Assembly: GCA_964019155.1 (NCBI GenBank)
Contig: OZ025241.1
Span: 9,714,721 to 9,778,720, forward strand
DNA from: Osedax fenrisi
Lineage: Eukaryota > Annelida > Polychaeta > Sabellida > Siboglinidae
Length of the DNA stretch: 64,000 nt
Direction: 5' to 3'
In this document: one piece after another, positions 54,900 to 64,000 of the stretch
How positions within the stretch are numbered: the stretch's first letter is position 1
How the letters are laid out: each line of letters opens with the position of its first letter
Program-made: the position numbers and the translations under genes
Notes under the pieces: model-generated
Databases searched by the model: none
The model's input: the letters and a program-made list of their open reading frames with translations, nothing else
What the model was told of the DNA's origin: nothing

Positions 54900-56984
54900 T
54901 ATAGATTTCTACCAAGAATTAATAGAAAAAATTCAAAAAAGTGTATTCAAACTAAAAAAGATGTAGTTTTACGTATCATTGATAGGGATTACATATTAGT
55001 CATCCATTCCTCATATAAATAATAATAGTGTATATAAAAAAGTCACTAGGTTAATAGAAAATATTGAAAAAATAAAAAAAAGACAATATCAGGGTACATT
55101 TATTAAATGTAAATGATTTAAAACAGTCATAGAGAAATTAAAAATTAAACTTAATTCACTCTTTGATATATGTACTTGTACTTAAGTACATGATGTACTG
55201 TACATCTATGTACATGTATTGGATACGATAGAATCCCTCCTTCTGAAAAATAATTCTTAAAATATCAGAGAACGTGTCGGAAAATGTATGTTAGAACATC
55301 CTCCACTACTGCAACTACTATACAAAGTAGATCATCTAGTTTTCTAAGATTATTTTTTAATTTATAGTATATACTTCAAATGTATTACTAAATAAATGTA
55401 TATTATAAATTCAAGTAAATAGCATTTAATGATAGATGAAGATGGATGGTACGAATTAGTAATGACAGAAGATATAACCACTTCTACATTATTATCATAT
55501 ACAATAGATAATATTACAATTTTTATATTTCCCTTATATTCATGTCATTCACAATCTGTAGAACTTTACATACGGCTTGTAAGTTAAACTTCAAAAAGTA
55601 TTGCTGATACTGATCTACGAGATGGTCGCATTGCAGCAACTCTACTTTCTCGAAAATAATGCCATCATGTGATACTAAAAATCAATACCGCTAATATATA
55701 AATAATATTTATTTTTGTTATTTTTATACATTTTTTTATTTGTATTATTAAAATTTATTATACGAATAACTATATTATTATTACGATCATTTTAATTAAA
55801 TATAATTATTAAATAACAATTTTAATAAATATAAATTATTTAACGATATATTTTATGTATCTAAATCATGTAAAATATAATAAAAAAATATTTTATTTTT
55901 TTTAATATTTTTGAAAATAATGTTTATTTATTTAAGTAAAATTGTTCTCAAACTATTACCAATGAATCATTTATCGCCAAACTTTTTTTACTGTTAAATA
56001 TCATACCAATTAACATAATAAAATAATAAAATATATAAAAATATATTGAAAAATTTCAATTTTTAATTTTTTAATTTTTTTACAAAAAAATTAAAAAATA
56101 TCAATAATTTTGGATATTTACATAATAATTATTAAAAATAAATAACTAACAATATATTTTGATAAACTCTTTAATATATACCATTATAAATTTATTATTT
56201 TTAAAAGAATGGAAATTATTGAGTTTTTCTGTTATTTTCTAAAAAATATTGAAATTGTAATAATTATTAATAAAAAATATTTTGAAATAAAAAAAATTTA
56301 TATTTGAATATAATTATAAGATTTTAATCAATATATTAAAAATTAATAAATTTGGATATTCAGAAGCATATATTTATGCTCATTGAAATTGTTGCCTATC
56401 TCTGCCATGTTAAATTTCCTATACCTGCCATGTTAAAATTTGAGCTGCTTGTGTGTCCCCAATAATTAATATTTTCAAAAAAAAAAAATTACAATGCTTT
56501 ACTTATATCCAATTCTTAATATTTTTAATTTTCACCATGCGATTACTTTTACGTGTAGTGATATCACTCCACCTTAGCGCGCGTGTCCTCTTAAGGACAT
56601 GAGTGATATTGTGGTTTACGACCATACATTTAAAAAAATAGATATTCTATTTATAACGGGTCAAATATTAGGATCATGCAGACACTGAATTAGAATGAGA
56701 GTGATATATAGTTACTAATTCAGGTTCAAGATATGTGTTACATGTATGTGTATCCACAGATATACGTATACATGTATATTATACACTGTATATTATATAT
56801 ATATGTATATATATATAAACATTTAAATACATATGAATATGTTTATATATAAATAATAATATGTATAGATATATTGAATTGAATATAATTTATTAAATAC
56901 AGTCAAAACAATATAATATCCACACAGAGGAATTAATATACTATTTACATATATAAATAATATTTATTAAATATCTATACATAT

Positions 56985-57025
<41 letters not shown>

Positions 57026-60000
57026 CCACTATTGTAATATTATTTTAATGAAGACTACCATCTTTATAAGATTAAATTGTGATAATCTATAGTACACTTA
57101 ATATTAATATATTAAAATAAAATGTTATTAATTAAAATTCTATTATATATATATATATATATGTTACAGGGGGACACTCAAAATAGTAAACCAGCAGAAT
57201 CACTATCGTATGACAGTACATCTATTTGATACATATAACTGTGTTATAATAAAAGATAATTGTATATATGTGCATAAATCAATTCCACTACAATACATAT
57301 AATAAAAAATAAAGTAGCTTCCGTTTGGAATAATCTTGATGAAAGTGTAGTTAATGCAAACAAATTAACTAAAGTCAAATAAAAAAATATGAATAAGTAA
57401 TATAACCTGTAAATACGTACAATGCATATTTTGTATTAAATCTGTATATGAATGAATGAATGATTCTGTTTATAGACAATGTCTAAGGAGAATCAGTGAA
57501 AGCGATGAGCTTTTTTAATTCGATATCTCCTATATAATTTTATATATTCTATATCTCCATATAGAGATACCCTCTTCATATTGTTTATATTATTCTATGT
57601 TTATTTATTATTTTCCGGTCCATATAATTTGTAATATTATTATTAACAATGTATATAATACATTATTTATTTTTTACACTCTCATCTATTATTAGACATT
57701 TCTTTATTTATTATTGTTATCTTTTATGTTTGTAATTAAATTGAATTGAATACAATATTTGCACATATAATACATAGGAATACATTGATATATATTGGCA
57801 TATCTTCAATTGGAATACATACTAAAGTATTCCTGTTGAATTCAATTGGTGCTCTTAAATACGGAATGAATAGTTGATTTTGTAAGTATCATCTAAATCT
57901 ATTTATGTTGTCGATTATGATGAAGATTGTGATGAAGTTATATGTGAAGTTCTATATGCAGTTCTAATATATTGATTATGCAATAACTAACATTACATAT
58001 TTATTACTAAAATATATTAAATTAAAAAAATTATTAATAGAAATACTGAAATTATTTACATAATGCACTTGTATCAAATGTGTGATTAGCAATGAATCAT
58101 TGCCAATGATAGAAATGATTTATGTAATTTTATGTAAGTATAAAATTTATTTAGAAACACAAACTAAATTTATGATAAATTGTTGATACTAGATTAAACT
58201 TAAATTTATGCTATAAAATCCAAATGCAAATATTACATACAAATCATATGTATTATTATATTACTTACAAAACATAAGCATTATTGTATTACTATTGTAT
58301 TGTCTCTAACTCCTGTGTGTGTATATAAATGATGATTATATCTTAGTAAACTAACCCCATTGGTAAAATGGTTGCCATAGATACGGCATTGTTTTTAGAG
58401 CTGTCACTCAAGTGAAACTTTGGTAATTCTGTCATCGGGGTCAGTGTAAGATGTTCGAATCTGTGACGATAAGAACACTAGTATTGGTTGGGTGATGTAG
58501 GTAGTGAGGGGGGGTGGCATTGTTAGGAAAGGTAGGGCTAGAGATGGGTGAATAGTGTGGGGGGAATTGGTTTAGTTAGTTGAAGTAAAGCTAACACCAG
58601 GGTTTGAGACCCACAGTATTAAATCACAGTATTGGATCATAATCCAGAGACTAGATCAAATCTATATTATTTATTAAAACAGAAAGATTACAATTGTGAT
58701 AATAAGATAATGGTATGCTGTATACATGCAGTGTAGAAGTGAGGGGGAGGGGAGCCCTCCTGTACATCGGCGTATGACCTCTGTAATGTGACCTCTGATA
58801 GGAGGTGTAAACACTGCAGCTGTATAGCAGCAGCTCTATGAATGCATTAGACTAGGCAACATGCACAGATATGAACAGTATTCACTGAATATACTAGAGT
58901 GACAACTTTATTAGTTGTAAATTAACTAGAGATGAAAGTGGAATGAACATATATTTATGAAATACATGTGAGAAACATTAATGTCACATGAATTTTTTAT
59001 AATTAATGTGATACGTGTGTACATAAATGGCCTAATTAAGTTATTACATACAATGATACTAGAGCTAAATGTGTATAAAGTATGATGTATACATGGAATC
59101 TAACCCAGCTCCTATGCCGATGTCTATAGTTCCGTCTCTTATGCTCGCTGTGTTAAAGGTAAGGGTCAGTTAATAATCATAAACACCACTAATAATAGAA
59201 GATTACATTAAAACCTACTAAATAATGAATACACATATTAACGCTGATATAAGATATGCGAATGTTTGCCACTATTTGTGAATATTAATTGCAGGTTTAA
59301 TGTTTGTGATTATTCACAAATGTGGTATTTCTACCAAATATTTGAAAGTCAATACAATGACTAAAATTGAAATACTTTACATATGATATATAAATATATT
59401 CTCATAAATAATTATAATTGAATATTAATATTGAATTACGATAAATTGTATATAAATTTTAAACAAATTGTATTCTTATGTAAAGTAATAATAATAAATA
59501 TTCATGGTATTAATACTATGATAAATGTGTATAATATATAGAATGTGTTAGAATGAACGGTGATGAAACAAGATGAAGGTTTACATATAGCGTGCGATAG
59601 ATCAATGAGTCATCAACAATAATCTACACCTGTAGCTGATGCTGACACCTAGTGGTGACACCTAGTACTGACACCTTAATACTGACATCTAGTACTGACA
59701 TATAATATTGACATCTAGACTGGCAGCTAGTTCTGATATATAGTATTGACATATATAGTACTGACATATAATACTGACATCTAGTACTGACACTAGTACT
59801 GACATATAATACTGACATCTAGTACTGACACTAGTACTGACATATAATACTGACATCTAGTATTGACAGCTAGTACTGACACCCGGTGATACATGGTGAT
59901 ACATGCTAATGCAAACTAACCGGCAATGTTCATACAAGACTGAAGACCTGAGCTACACCATCTGCTAGCGCTACTTGTAGAAACTGTGTAGGGGAACCCA

Positions 60001-60842
60001 CTGCAAGGACAGGTATTACTATGTAGTAATGCTAATAAGTATTACAATGTAGTAATGCTATTAAGTATTGCTATTAAGTATTGATATTAAGTATTGATAT
60101 TAAGTAATGCTATTAAGTAATGCTATTAAGTAATGATATTAGGTATTGATATTAAGTATTGCTACAAAGTATTGCTATTAAGTATTGATATTAAGTATTG
60201 CTATTAGGTAATACGATTGTTACGTGGATTATCACCACTAGCTATTCATTAGTCTAGGGTCTGAGGCTTAGTGGTACAACCAAAAGTAGAGAGGCTAGTA
60301 AGCCAGAGGTCCCGGGTTCGAGTCCAGGCAGTTCTTGTTTCTCTCTCGTATTTATCAATAACTTAATAAATAATAAGGGTGCGTTTTTTGTAACGTACCA
60401 CAGTATCAAGTTATCAAGCGTTTTTCGTAACGTACCACAGTACCACCTGTATGCTTATACATGTAAAATCAAGTGGGACTGTGGTACTGTGGTATGTTAT
60501 AAATCATACGAAATATCCCAAAGTACCACAGTACCACTTGTTAAATTCGCGCGCGAGTTAAATTCGCGGGCGTTCAGATGGTTCATTGGAAACATCAATA
60601 TAAATAAACGCTCCCTATATCTATATCGAGGATGGTACTGTGGTACTGTGGTACTGTGGTATTGTGGTACTGTGGGACTGTGGTACTGTGGTGTGGGACG
60701 TTTAAAAAGTAGTACCACAGTCCCACTTGAGATTACATGTATAAGCATACAGGTGGTACTGTGGTACGTTACAAAAAACGCACTCTAAATCAAAACACAA
60801 GAATAAAATGTTACTATTTGTATCTGCTATTTGTATTGTATT

Positions 60843-60884
<42 letters not shown>

Positions 60885-61079
60885 TTTCAATAAATAAATA
60901 TTATTATTATTAGCATCATGCTGTAATTAAGCTGTAATAACATGTGTATAAGTTCTATAATGAATGTAGCCTTGATAACCTTACTAATAGGAAAACACTA
61001 TCCTTTAGCGATTGTTACTTAATGATTATGTTATGTTGATAGAGATAATAATAATGAAATATAATAATTTTGGTGATAG

Positions 61080-61114
<35 letters not shown>

Positions 61115-61548
61115 GTGAAGATGATATTTATGGTAGTAATTGTGATGATGATGTTGATGATGATGATGATGTTGATGATGACAATAACCTGTTAAGTTGA
61201 GCAACACGGGCATACTGTGAACCGGCTCCAGGCAACATCGCATTCCCTGATTGGTCGAGATCATAATGTAAGATTACGTATATGGGATAAAGTTTAATAT
61301 AACTTGTGGAGATTATTCACTGGCTTTCATCAAAACAATTATGTATTCTCTAATTATAAATTAAAATTCACGTACTTATACACACACACACATATATATA
61401 TATATATACACACACACACATACATACTTACATAAGACTATTAGGTAAACAAACCGACGCAGATATCATCAACATCCTGTGGGGGAAGCTTGCTATCTTT
61501 AAGTAAGGCTAGGTACACGGGTTTCAAGAGTTCATCGGGCAGGGTATC
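47124..61548 (-). CDS. ACAA1: Peroxisomal 3-ketoacyl-CoA thiolase with C-terminal PTS1 (13 exons, N-terminus missing)
   Basis: Catalyses the last step of peroxisomal fatty-acid beta-oxidation, releasing acetyl-CoA. Exons 5' to 3': 61455-61548, 61189-61246, 59921-60000, 59105-59147, 58356-58460, 53992-54072, 53105-53201, 52518-52611, 51015-51121, 50427-50499, 48933-48988, 48147-48292, 47124-47211; 1122 nt, 373 aa plus TGA. Family blocks: DTLPDELL, DDICVGNAMLPGAGSQYARV, nucleophile Cys in RWCSSGLQS, LPMGITSENVAERYG, KDEGIRPTTTVEGLAKLRPV, FEINEAFASQ, KVNPLGGAISLGHPLG (catalytic His), MCIGTGMG (catalytic Cys). All catalytic residues are present. The protein ends HCHSKL, a canonical PTS1, whereas vertebrate ACAA1 uses an N-terminal PTS2. 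The first exon, with start and a VRTP-like motif, was not found before the window end. Confidence 0.93.
47215..48140. other. Thiolase intron, nothing recognised
   Basis: AT-rich only. Confidence 0.6.
48147..48292 (-). CDS. ACAA1: Thiolase exon l (catalytic His)
   Basis: AVYCMRKLGIPREKVNPLGG, AISLGHPLGMTGNRQIATLL, HELKRRGK. The usual GCTGAR is GMTGNR here, away from the catalytic residues. Donor AAGAG|GTCAGT. Confidence 0.95.
48933..48988 (-). CDS. ACAA1: Thiolase exon k
   Basis: LTIEDIDIFEINEAFASQ. Acceptor TTCCAAAG, donor CAG|GTTAGC. Confidence 0.93.
49000..50420. other. Thiolase intron, nothing recognised
   Basis: AT-rich with short TA runs. Confidence 0.6.
50427..50499 (-). CDS. ACAA1: Thiolase exon j
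   Basis: VVGCDPEIMGVGPSVAIPAA then LKKA. Acceptor GTTGTAG, donor GCTG|GTTAGA. Confidence 0.93.
51015..51121 (-). CDS. ACAA1: Thiolase exon i
   Basis: NASQICDGASAVLMMRRSEA then IKRDLRTLGVIRSYA. Acceptor ATATAAG, duplicated 38 bp upstream. Donor GCC|GTTAGT. Confidence 0.93.
51121..51210. repeat. Duplicated 3' splice-site segment plus (ATA)n
   Basis: CCTTATATGGTGATGGATTG occurs at 51121 and 51159. On the gene strand both end ...CACCATATAAG|G. An (ATA)n run follows. Confidence 0.85.
51410..52490. other. Thiolase intron with degenerate CTAATATGGTAATAGTT repeats
   Basis: From about 52250 to 52470 the phrase AATATGGTAATARTT recurs about ten times. The left part is plain AT-rich. Confidence 0.6.
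52518..52611 (-). CDS. ACAA1: Thiolase exon h
   Basis: VSKDEGIRPTTTVEGLAKLR then PVFKIGGSTTA. Acceptor CCCTCAG, donor GCCG|GTTAAC. Confidence 0.93.
53105..53201 (-). CDS. ACAA1: Thiolase exon g
   Basis: AYKAQQKGLFDDEIVTVATS then VKSKDGTKKDVI. Acceptor TACGCAG beside a nine-copy 47-bp repeat. Donor ATA|GTTGGT. Confidence 0.92.
53211..53637. repeat. 47-bp tandem repeat, about 9 copies
   Basis: Unit begins TGAATCACTGAAATATAACT and contains GAGGTGGTGATCGG. Each unit read on the minus strand contains an acceptor-like TTATATTTCAG. Confidence 0.95.
53992..54072 (-). CDS. ACAA1: Thiolase exon f
   Basis: ITSENVAERYGVSRLDQDEF then AVSSHQ. Donor AACT|GTAAGT, the only consensus GTAAGT donor in the gene. 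Confidence 0.92.
54852..54895. repeat. (TA)n tract
   Basis: Uninterrupted TA run inside the 2.1-kb element. Confidence 0.9.
55265..55672 (-). pseudogene. Coding-like remnants inside the 2.1-kb TIR element
   Basis: Minus-strand piece 55523-55672 reads SHDGIIFEKVELLQCDHLVD, QYQQYFLKFNLQAVCKVLQI, VNDMNIREI, stop, after an acceptor-like TTTTTAG. Piece 55265-55348 reads LRKLDDLLCIVVAVVEDVLT, YIFRHVL, stop. Protein-like composition in an AT-rich setting; the family was not recognised. Could be the tail of a transposase or a captured exon. Confidence 0.35.
56590..58345. other. Thiolase intron, nothing recognised
   Basis: AT-rich; TA runs at 56987-57015 and 57146-57162. Confidence 0.6.
58356..58460 (-). 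CDS. ACAA1: Thiolase exon e
   Basis: FEHLTLTPMTELPKFHLSDS then SKNNAVSMATILPM. Aligns by length with the GVESMSLADR...IPMG segment but is diverged. Donor ATGGG|GTTAGT. Confidence 0.85.
59105..59147 (-). CDS. ACAA1: Thiolase exon d
   Basis: 43-nt exon: SIRDGTIDIGIGA. Acceptor TAACACAG, donor CTGG|GTTAGA. Confidence 0.88.
59640..59885. repeat. TACTGACATMTARTACTGACA tandem repeat
   Basis: Short units of ACTGACATCTAGT and ACTGACATATAAT alternate; lies just 3' of thiolase exon c. Confidence 0.9.
59921..60000 (-). CDS. ACAA1: Thiolase exon c (nucleophile Cys)
   Basis: GFPYTVSTSSASRWCSSGLQ then SCMNIA. Acceptor CTTGCAG. A second AG (CTACACAG, 59983) is out of phase with exon b. Usual NRQCSSGLQA is here SRWCSSGLQS. 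Donor GCCG|GTTAGT. Confidence 0.9.
60010..60210. repeat. ATTAAGTATTGAT tandem repeat
   Basis: Units of 12-15 bp (GCTATTAAGTATT, GATATTAAGTATT) immediately upstream of the acceptor of thiolase exon c. Confidence 0.9.
60256..60332 (+). other. tRNA-like sequence (pseudogene or SINE head)
   Basis: A-box-like GAGGCTTAGTGG and B-box GGTTCGAGTCC about 40 nt apart. The arms do not form a clean acceptor stem, so it is probably not a functional tRNA. No SINE body follows. Confidence 0.5.
60377..60788. mobile_element. MITE, AAGGGTGYGTTTTT family, copy 3
   Basis: Left GGGTGCGTTTTTTGTAACGT and right ACGTTACAAAAAACGCACTC are inverted. The interior is packed with GGTACTGTGGTACTGTGG and its complement, and ACATGTATAAGCATACAGG is also present inverted. 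Confidence 0.8.
60848..60880. repeat. (TA)n tract
   Basis: TA run after copy 3 of the MITE. Confidence 0.9.
61078..61186. repeat. (GAT)n microsatellite at a donor site
   Basis: GATGATGATG with GTT/GGT interruptions; on the gene strand it starts 7 nt after the donor of thiolase exon b. Confidence 0.9.
61189..61246 (-). CDS. ACAA1: Thiolase exon b
   Basis: NAMLPGAGSQYARVAQLN. Acceptor CAATCAG, donor AACAG|GTTATT. The donor runs straight into a (TCA)n microsatellite. Confidence 0.88.
61455..61548 (-). CDS. ACAA1: Thiolase exon a
   Basis: DTLPDELLKPVYLALLKDSK and LPPQDVDDICV; acceptor CCCTTTAG, phase 0 in, donor GTCG|GTTTGT. Confidence 0.9.
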
Positions 61549-61679
61549 CTAAAGGGGAGAGAATAAGGTCATGTGATCGCAGTTAATGTAGATTTGTGGA
61601 TATGTCACTAAGTTAATTACATAATTAAATATAATCATATTCTTATAATTATGCACATATATATATATAGCTATATATT

Positions 61680-61725
61680 TTTTATTTTAGTGGAGTCCTC
61701 TCATCTAATGCATAAACTCGGAAAT
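61680..61725 (-). mobile_element. SINE tail fragment
   Basis: TTTTATTTTAGTGGAGTCCT then CTCATCTAATGCATAAACTC resembles the complement of the SINE 3' end. Confidence 0.4.
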
Positions 61726-61819
61726 ACTATTAATAAGAATGTCCTATTAAAGATAAAATCAATACACTATCTTGGATTTTATATAATAAGGATGGTTTTA
61801 TATGCAATAGCCTGCAGGT

Positions 61820-62470
61820 AGATGGTAGACCAGTTTAGTTGTAGTCTAAGTTATGATACAGATGTGACGAAGTCAGTAGGCTTCAGTCAGAAGGTAGTTC
61901 TTATTGATCTAGTTAGTAAGCGTTCAAGGTCGTTTAATAAAGGTAGTATTGTAATAGTTAGTGTCAAGTTTCAGTTGTTGAGTCGGGAAATTATAAGTGA
62001 ATCTCTGGTATAGGTTTAGTAATATTTTAAATTTATGAGAGGCCGAGGTATTTAACGTTATGTAAGGGGATTGGGTTTTGTAATGTACGTAGATAATCAT
62101 CTATGTAAATTAATGACAAATTAATGTCAGAATTAGATGGTATCTGTTTAGTATCTCTGTATTTGTTGAGTTTAGTAGTAATTAGTTAGAGAATTTATGA
62201 AAACGATAGAAACTATAGAAATTTATTGTATTGTATTGTATTGAATTTAAGAGCATTTATTGTTCAGTAAAGTTAGTTATTTTAGCAGGGAGTCGTATAA
62301 CATGTTACGTGGTGTATTAGAAGTTGTGGAATAAGATTAAATAGTGGGAGCATGCAAATAGAGAAATGTATCAGTAGGAATACAGAGCCTCGTGGGACAT
62401 CGAAGTTGATGTTATGATGATGATGAGATGAAGAGAAGTATTGTAAAGGTGTCCAAGTAGTCAATCAATT
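61820..62470 (-). mobile_element. Decayed LINE fragment (RT region)
   Basis: Minus-strand FSSSHHHHNINFDVPRGSVF then SICMLPLFNLIPQLLIHH resembles the NYGVPQGSVLGP...ISHLI RT block of CR1/L2 elements. The rest is broken by stops. Confidence 0.45.
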
Positions 62471-62488
62471 ATCTGTATATATATATAT

Positions 62489-63169
62489 CAGGGTTGGCGG
62501 TTTTTTTGGTTATTTTGTTTTTTTTTTAGGTTTATTTGGTTTTTTTGGTTTTTTTATAATTAAATGTTCGGATTATTAATTAGAAAATATTATATATACC
62601 TAGATCGATTATTAAATGTCTGTGCAAAACATACATATATAGAGTAAGTATAAAATATACAACACTAATGAATATTATTTATATATATTAATTATATATA
62701 TATATATTATTAAATTTTCAATAATATATTATTAATATTAAATGTTAATAAAATTATTTTATTAAAATATATTTATTATAAAAATAAAGTAAAATATAAT
62801 AAAAAAAATAGTTACAAATTGTAACAAAATAATAATTAAAAAAAATAACAATACAGTAATTAGAAATATAATCAATATAATTCTCACAATAAAATTACAA
62901 GTTACAAATTGTAACAATATAATAATTTAAAAAATAATAATAATAATAATTAGATGATTTCTAATAGAAATATAATCAATTTAATTCTCGAAATAAAAAA
63001 ACAAGTTTTGAAGCCTTATTATTACCTAATCGATTCCTTATTTTTGATTGAACGCTTTTATAATGTTAAAAAAACCAAAAAAACCAAATAAACCAAAAAA
63101 ACCAAAAAAACCAAAAAAACCAAAAAAACCGAACCAAAAAAACCGATTCAAAAAAACCGACCAACCCTG
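62489..63169. mobile_element. hAT-like MITE, 681 bp
   Basis: Ends CAGGGTTGG and CCAACCCTG, with ATATATAT on both sides (8-bp target duplication type). Subterminal arrays of GGTTTTTTT and AAAAAAACC. Confidence 0.8.
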
Positions 63170-63229
63170 ATATATATATGTATATGCACAAAATAGATAG
63201 TGTAACGACTTCACTCCATGGTCTATGAT

Positions 63230-63443
63230 CAGGGTTGGCTACGTTGGGTTTTCTAGGTTTAAACCACACAAAAACAATACAATTTTGTTGGGTTTTTAAT
63301 ATTTATGATACTACAATTAAAAATGGGAATATATGATATTAATCTTTCAAAAATATATGAAAATATAAAAGTCCACATAATAAATTCAAAGTTTGTTGGG
63401 TTTTTTCCAAAACTTTTTATAAAGCACACACATATACATATAT

Positions 63444-63486
<43 letters not shown>

Positions 63487-64000
63487 TATATTATTATAAT
63501 AATGATATTCTATAACATATAGTTATTGTAATAGTATAATACTATTTTAAAATTGTATTAATATTTCAATTAAATACTATTTAATTAAATTGATAACTAT
63601 TAAAGTATATAATAATGTTCCTTTTAATGTTTGTCAACAACACTATTATCATTTTATTCAAATTAGTTATCTAGACAATGTACTTCTAAGATAAGTTATC
63701 CTATTTACTAAATTAGATAATAAAATTCATGAATATATGATACATTTACATTGTAATATCTCATATTTTTATAATTATCTAGTCATTTTTTATACATTTT
63801 ACTATTTGTATTTGCATATAATTCATCAAAATCATTGAAATATAATCACTAAAATAAATAGACAGCTATTTGTATTACAATGTTATTCATTAATTTCCAA
63901 TAATTCAACATATTACCATTAATTATAATTTCCTAGAATTCAATATATATTATACTATTCATCATTATGGTAAATTTATATGCATTATATATATTTATAT
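63230..64000. mobile_element. Second hAT-like element, left end only
   Basis: Begins CAGGGTTGGCTACGTTGGGT, with a further GTTGGGTTTTTTCCAAAAC at 63393. The right terminus is presumably beyond the window. TA run at 63448-63484. Confidence 0.5.

Larger units (their letters stand above)
54503..56583. mobile_element. 2.1-kb element with terminal inverted repeats
   Basis: Left end CGCGCGTTAAGGTGGAGT..., right end (complement) CGCGCGCTAAGGTGGAGT..., 23 bp with one mismatch. The interior is AT-rich with degenerate minus-strand coding-like pieces. Confidence 0.75.

Noticed and set aside
63066..63269. Minus frame of FWFFWFF
   Set aside because: Translation of the AAAAAACC subterminal repeats of the hAT-like MITE.

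Overview
The window is nuclear DNA from an animal, judged from spliced genes, a cilium-associated gene known from metazoans (CATIP), non-LTR retrotransposons, tRNA-derived SINEs and hAT-like elements. Non-coding DNA is extremely AT-rich, with dozens of (TA)n tracts, while exons are close to balanced in base composition. I cannot name the phylum. An AT-rich, repeat-loaded invertebrate fits best.

Layout. (1) 0.7-9.5 kb, + strand: the 3' part of a gene for a secreted-looking modular protein. Six-cysteine modules (exons phase 0 to 1) alternate with threonine-rich linkers (exons phase 1 to 0). Eight exons join to exactly 535 codons with the stop; the 5' end lies left of the window. (2) 9.6-24 kb: repeats, including an EN+RT non-LTR element (14.57-17.56 kb, - strand) inserted into one copy of a duplicated repeat, a second CR1/L2-like LINE (about 20.0-23.1 kb, - strand), a LINE fragment at 11.0-11.6 kb, and a perfect 152-bp palindrome. 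(3) 24.2-29.2 kb: nested inverted-repeat elements (5.0 kb outer, 3.2 kb inner) in a satellite. (4) 31.4-40.15 kb, - strand: a complete ten-exon CATIP-like gene, 378 aa, with a C-terminal RIIa-like segment; two candidate exons of unclear membership lie just upstream (40.6-41.2 kb). (5) 41.65-42.9 kb, - strand: the last three exons of an unrecognised gene. (6) 47.1-61.55 kb, - strand: thirteen exons of a peroxisomal 3-ketoacyl-CoA thiolase (ACAA1 type), 373 aa from the first exon found, ending in the peroxisomal signal -SKL; the N-terminal exon was not found. (7) 54.5-56.6 and 60.4-63.2 kb: further TIR elements, MITEs and LINE debris.

Cross-cutting observations. The exon structures were fixed by reading frame and family similarity. 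In 21 of the 30 supported introns the 5' splice site has T at +3 (consensus G|GTTAGT) where animals normally have A or G, while G at +5 is kept (22 of 30). This suggests an altered U1 snRNA or altered 5' splice-site recognition and is the most unusual signal in the window. Second, tandem repeats and sense-strand C-rich tracts sit immediately upstream of many 3' splice sites, in several cases as duplicated copies of the splice site itself.
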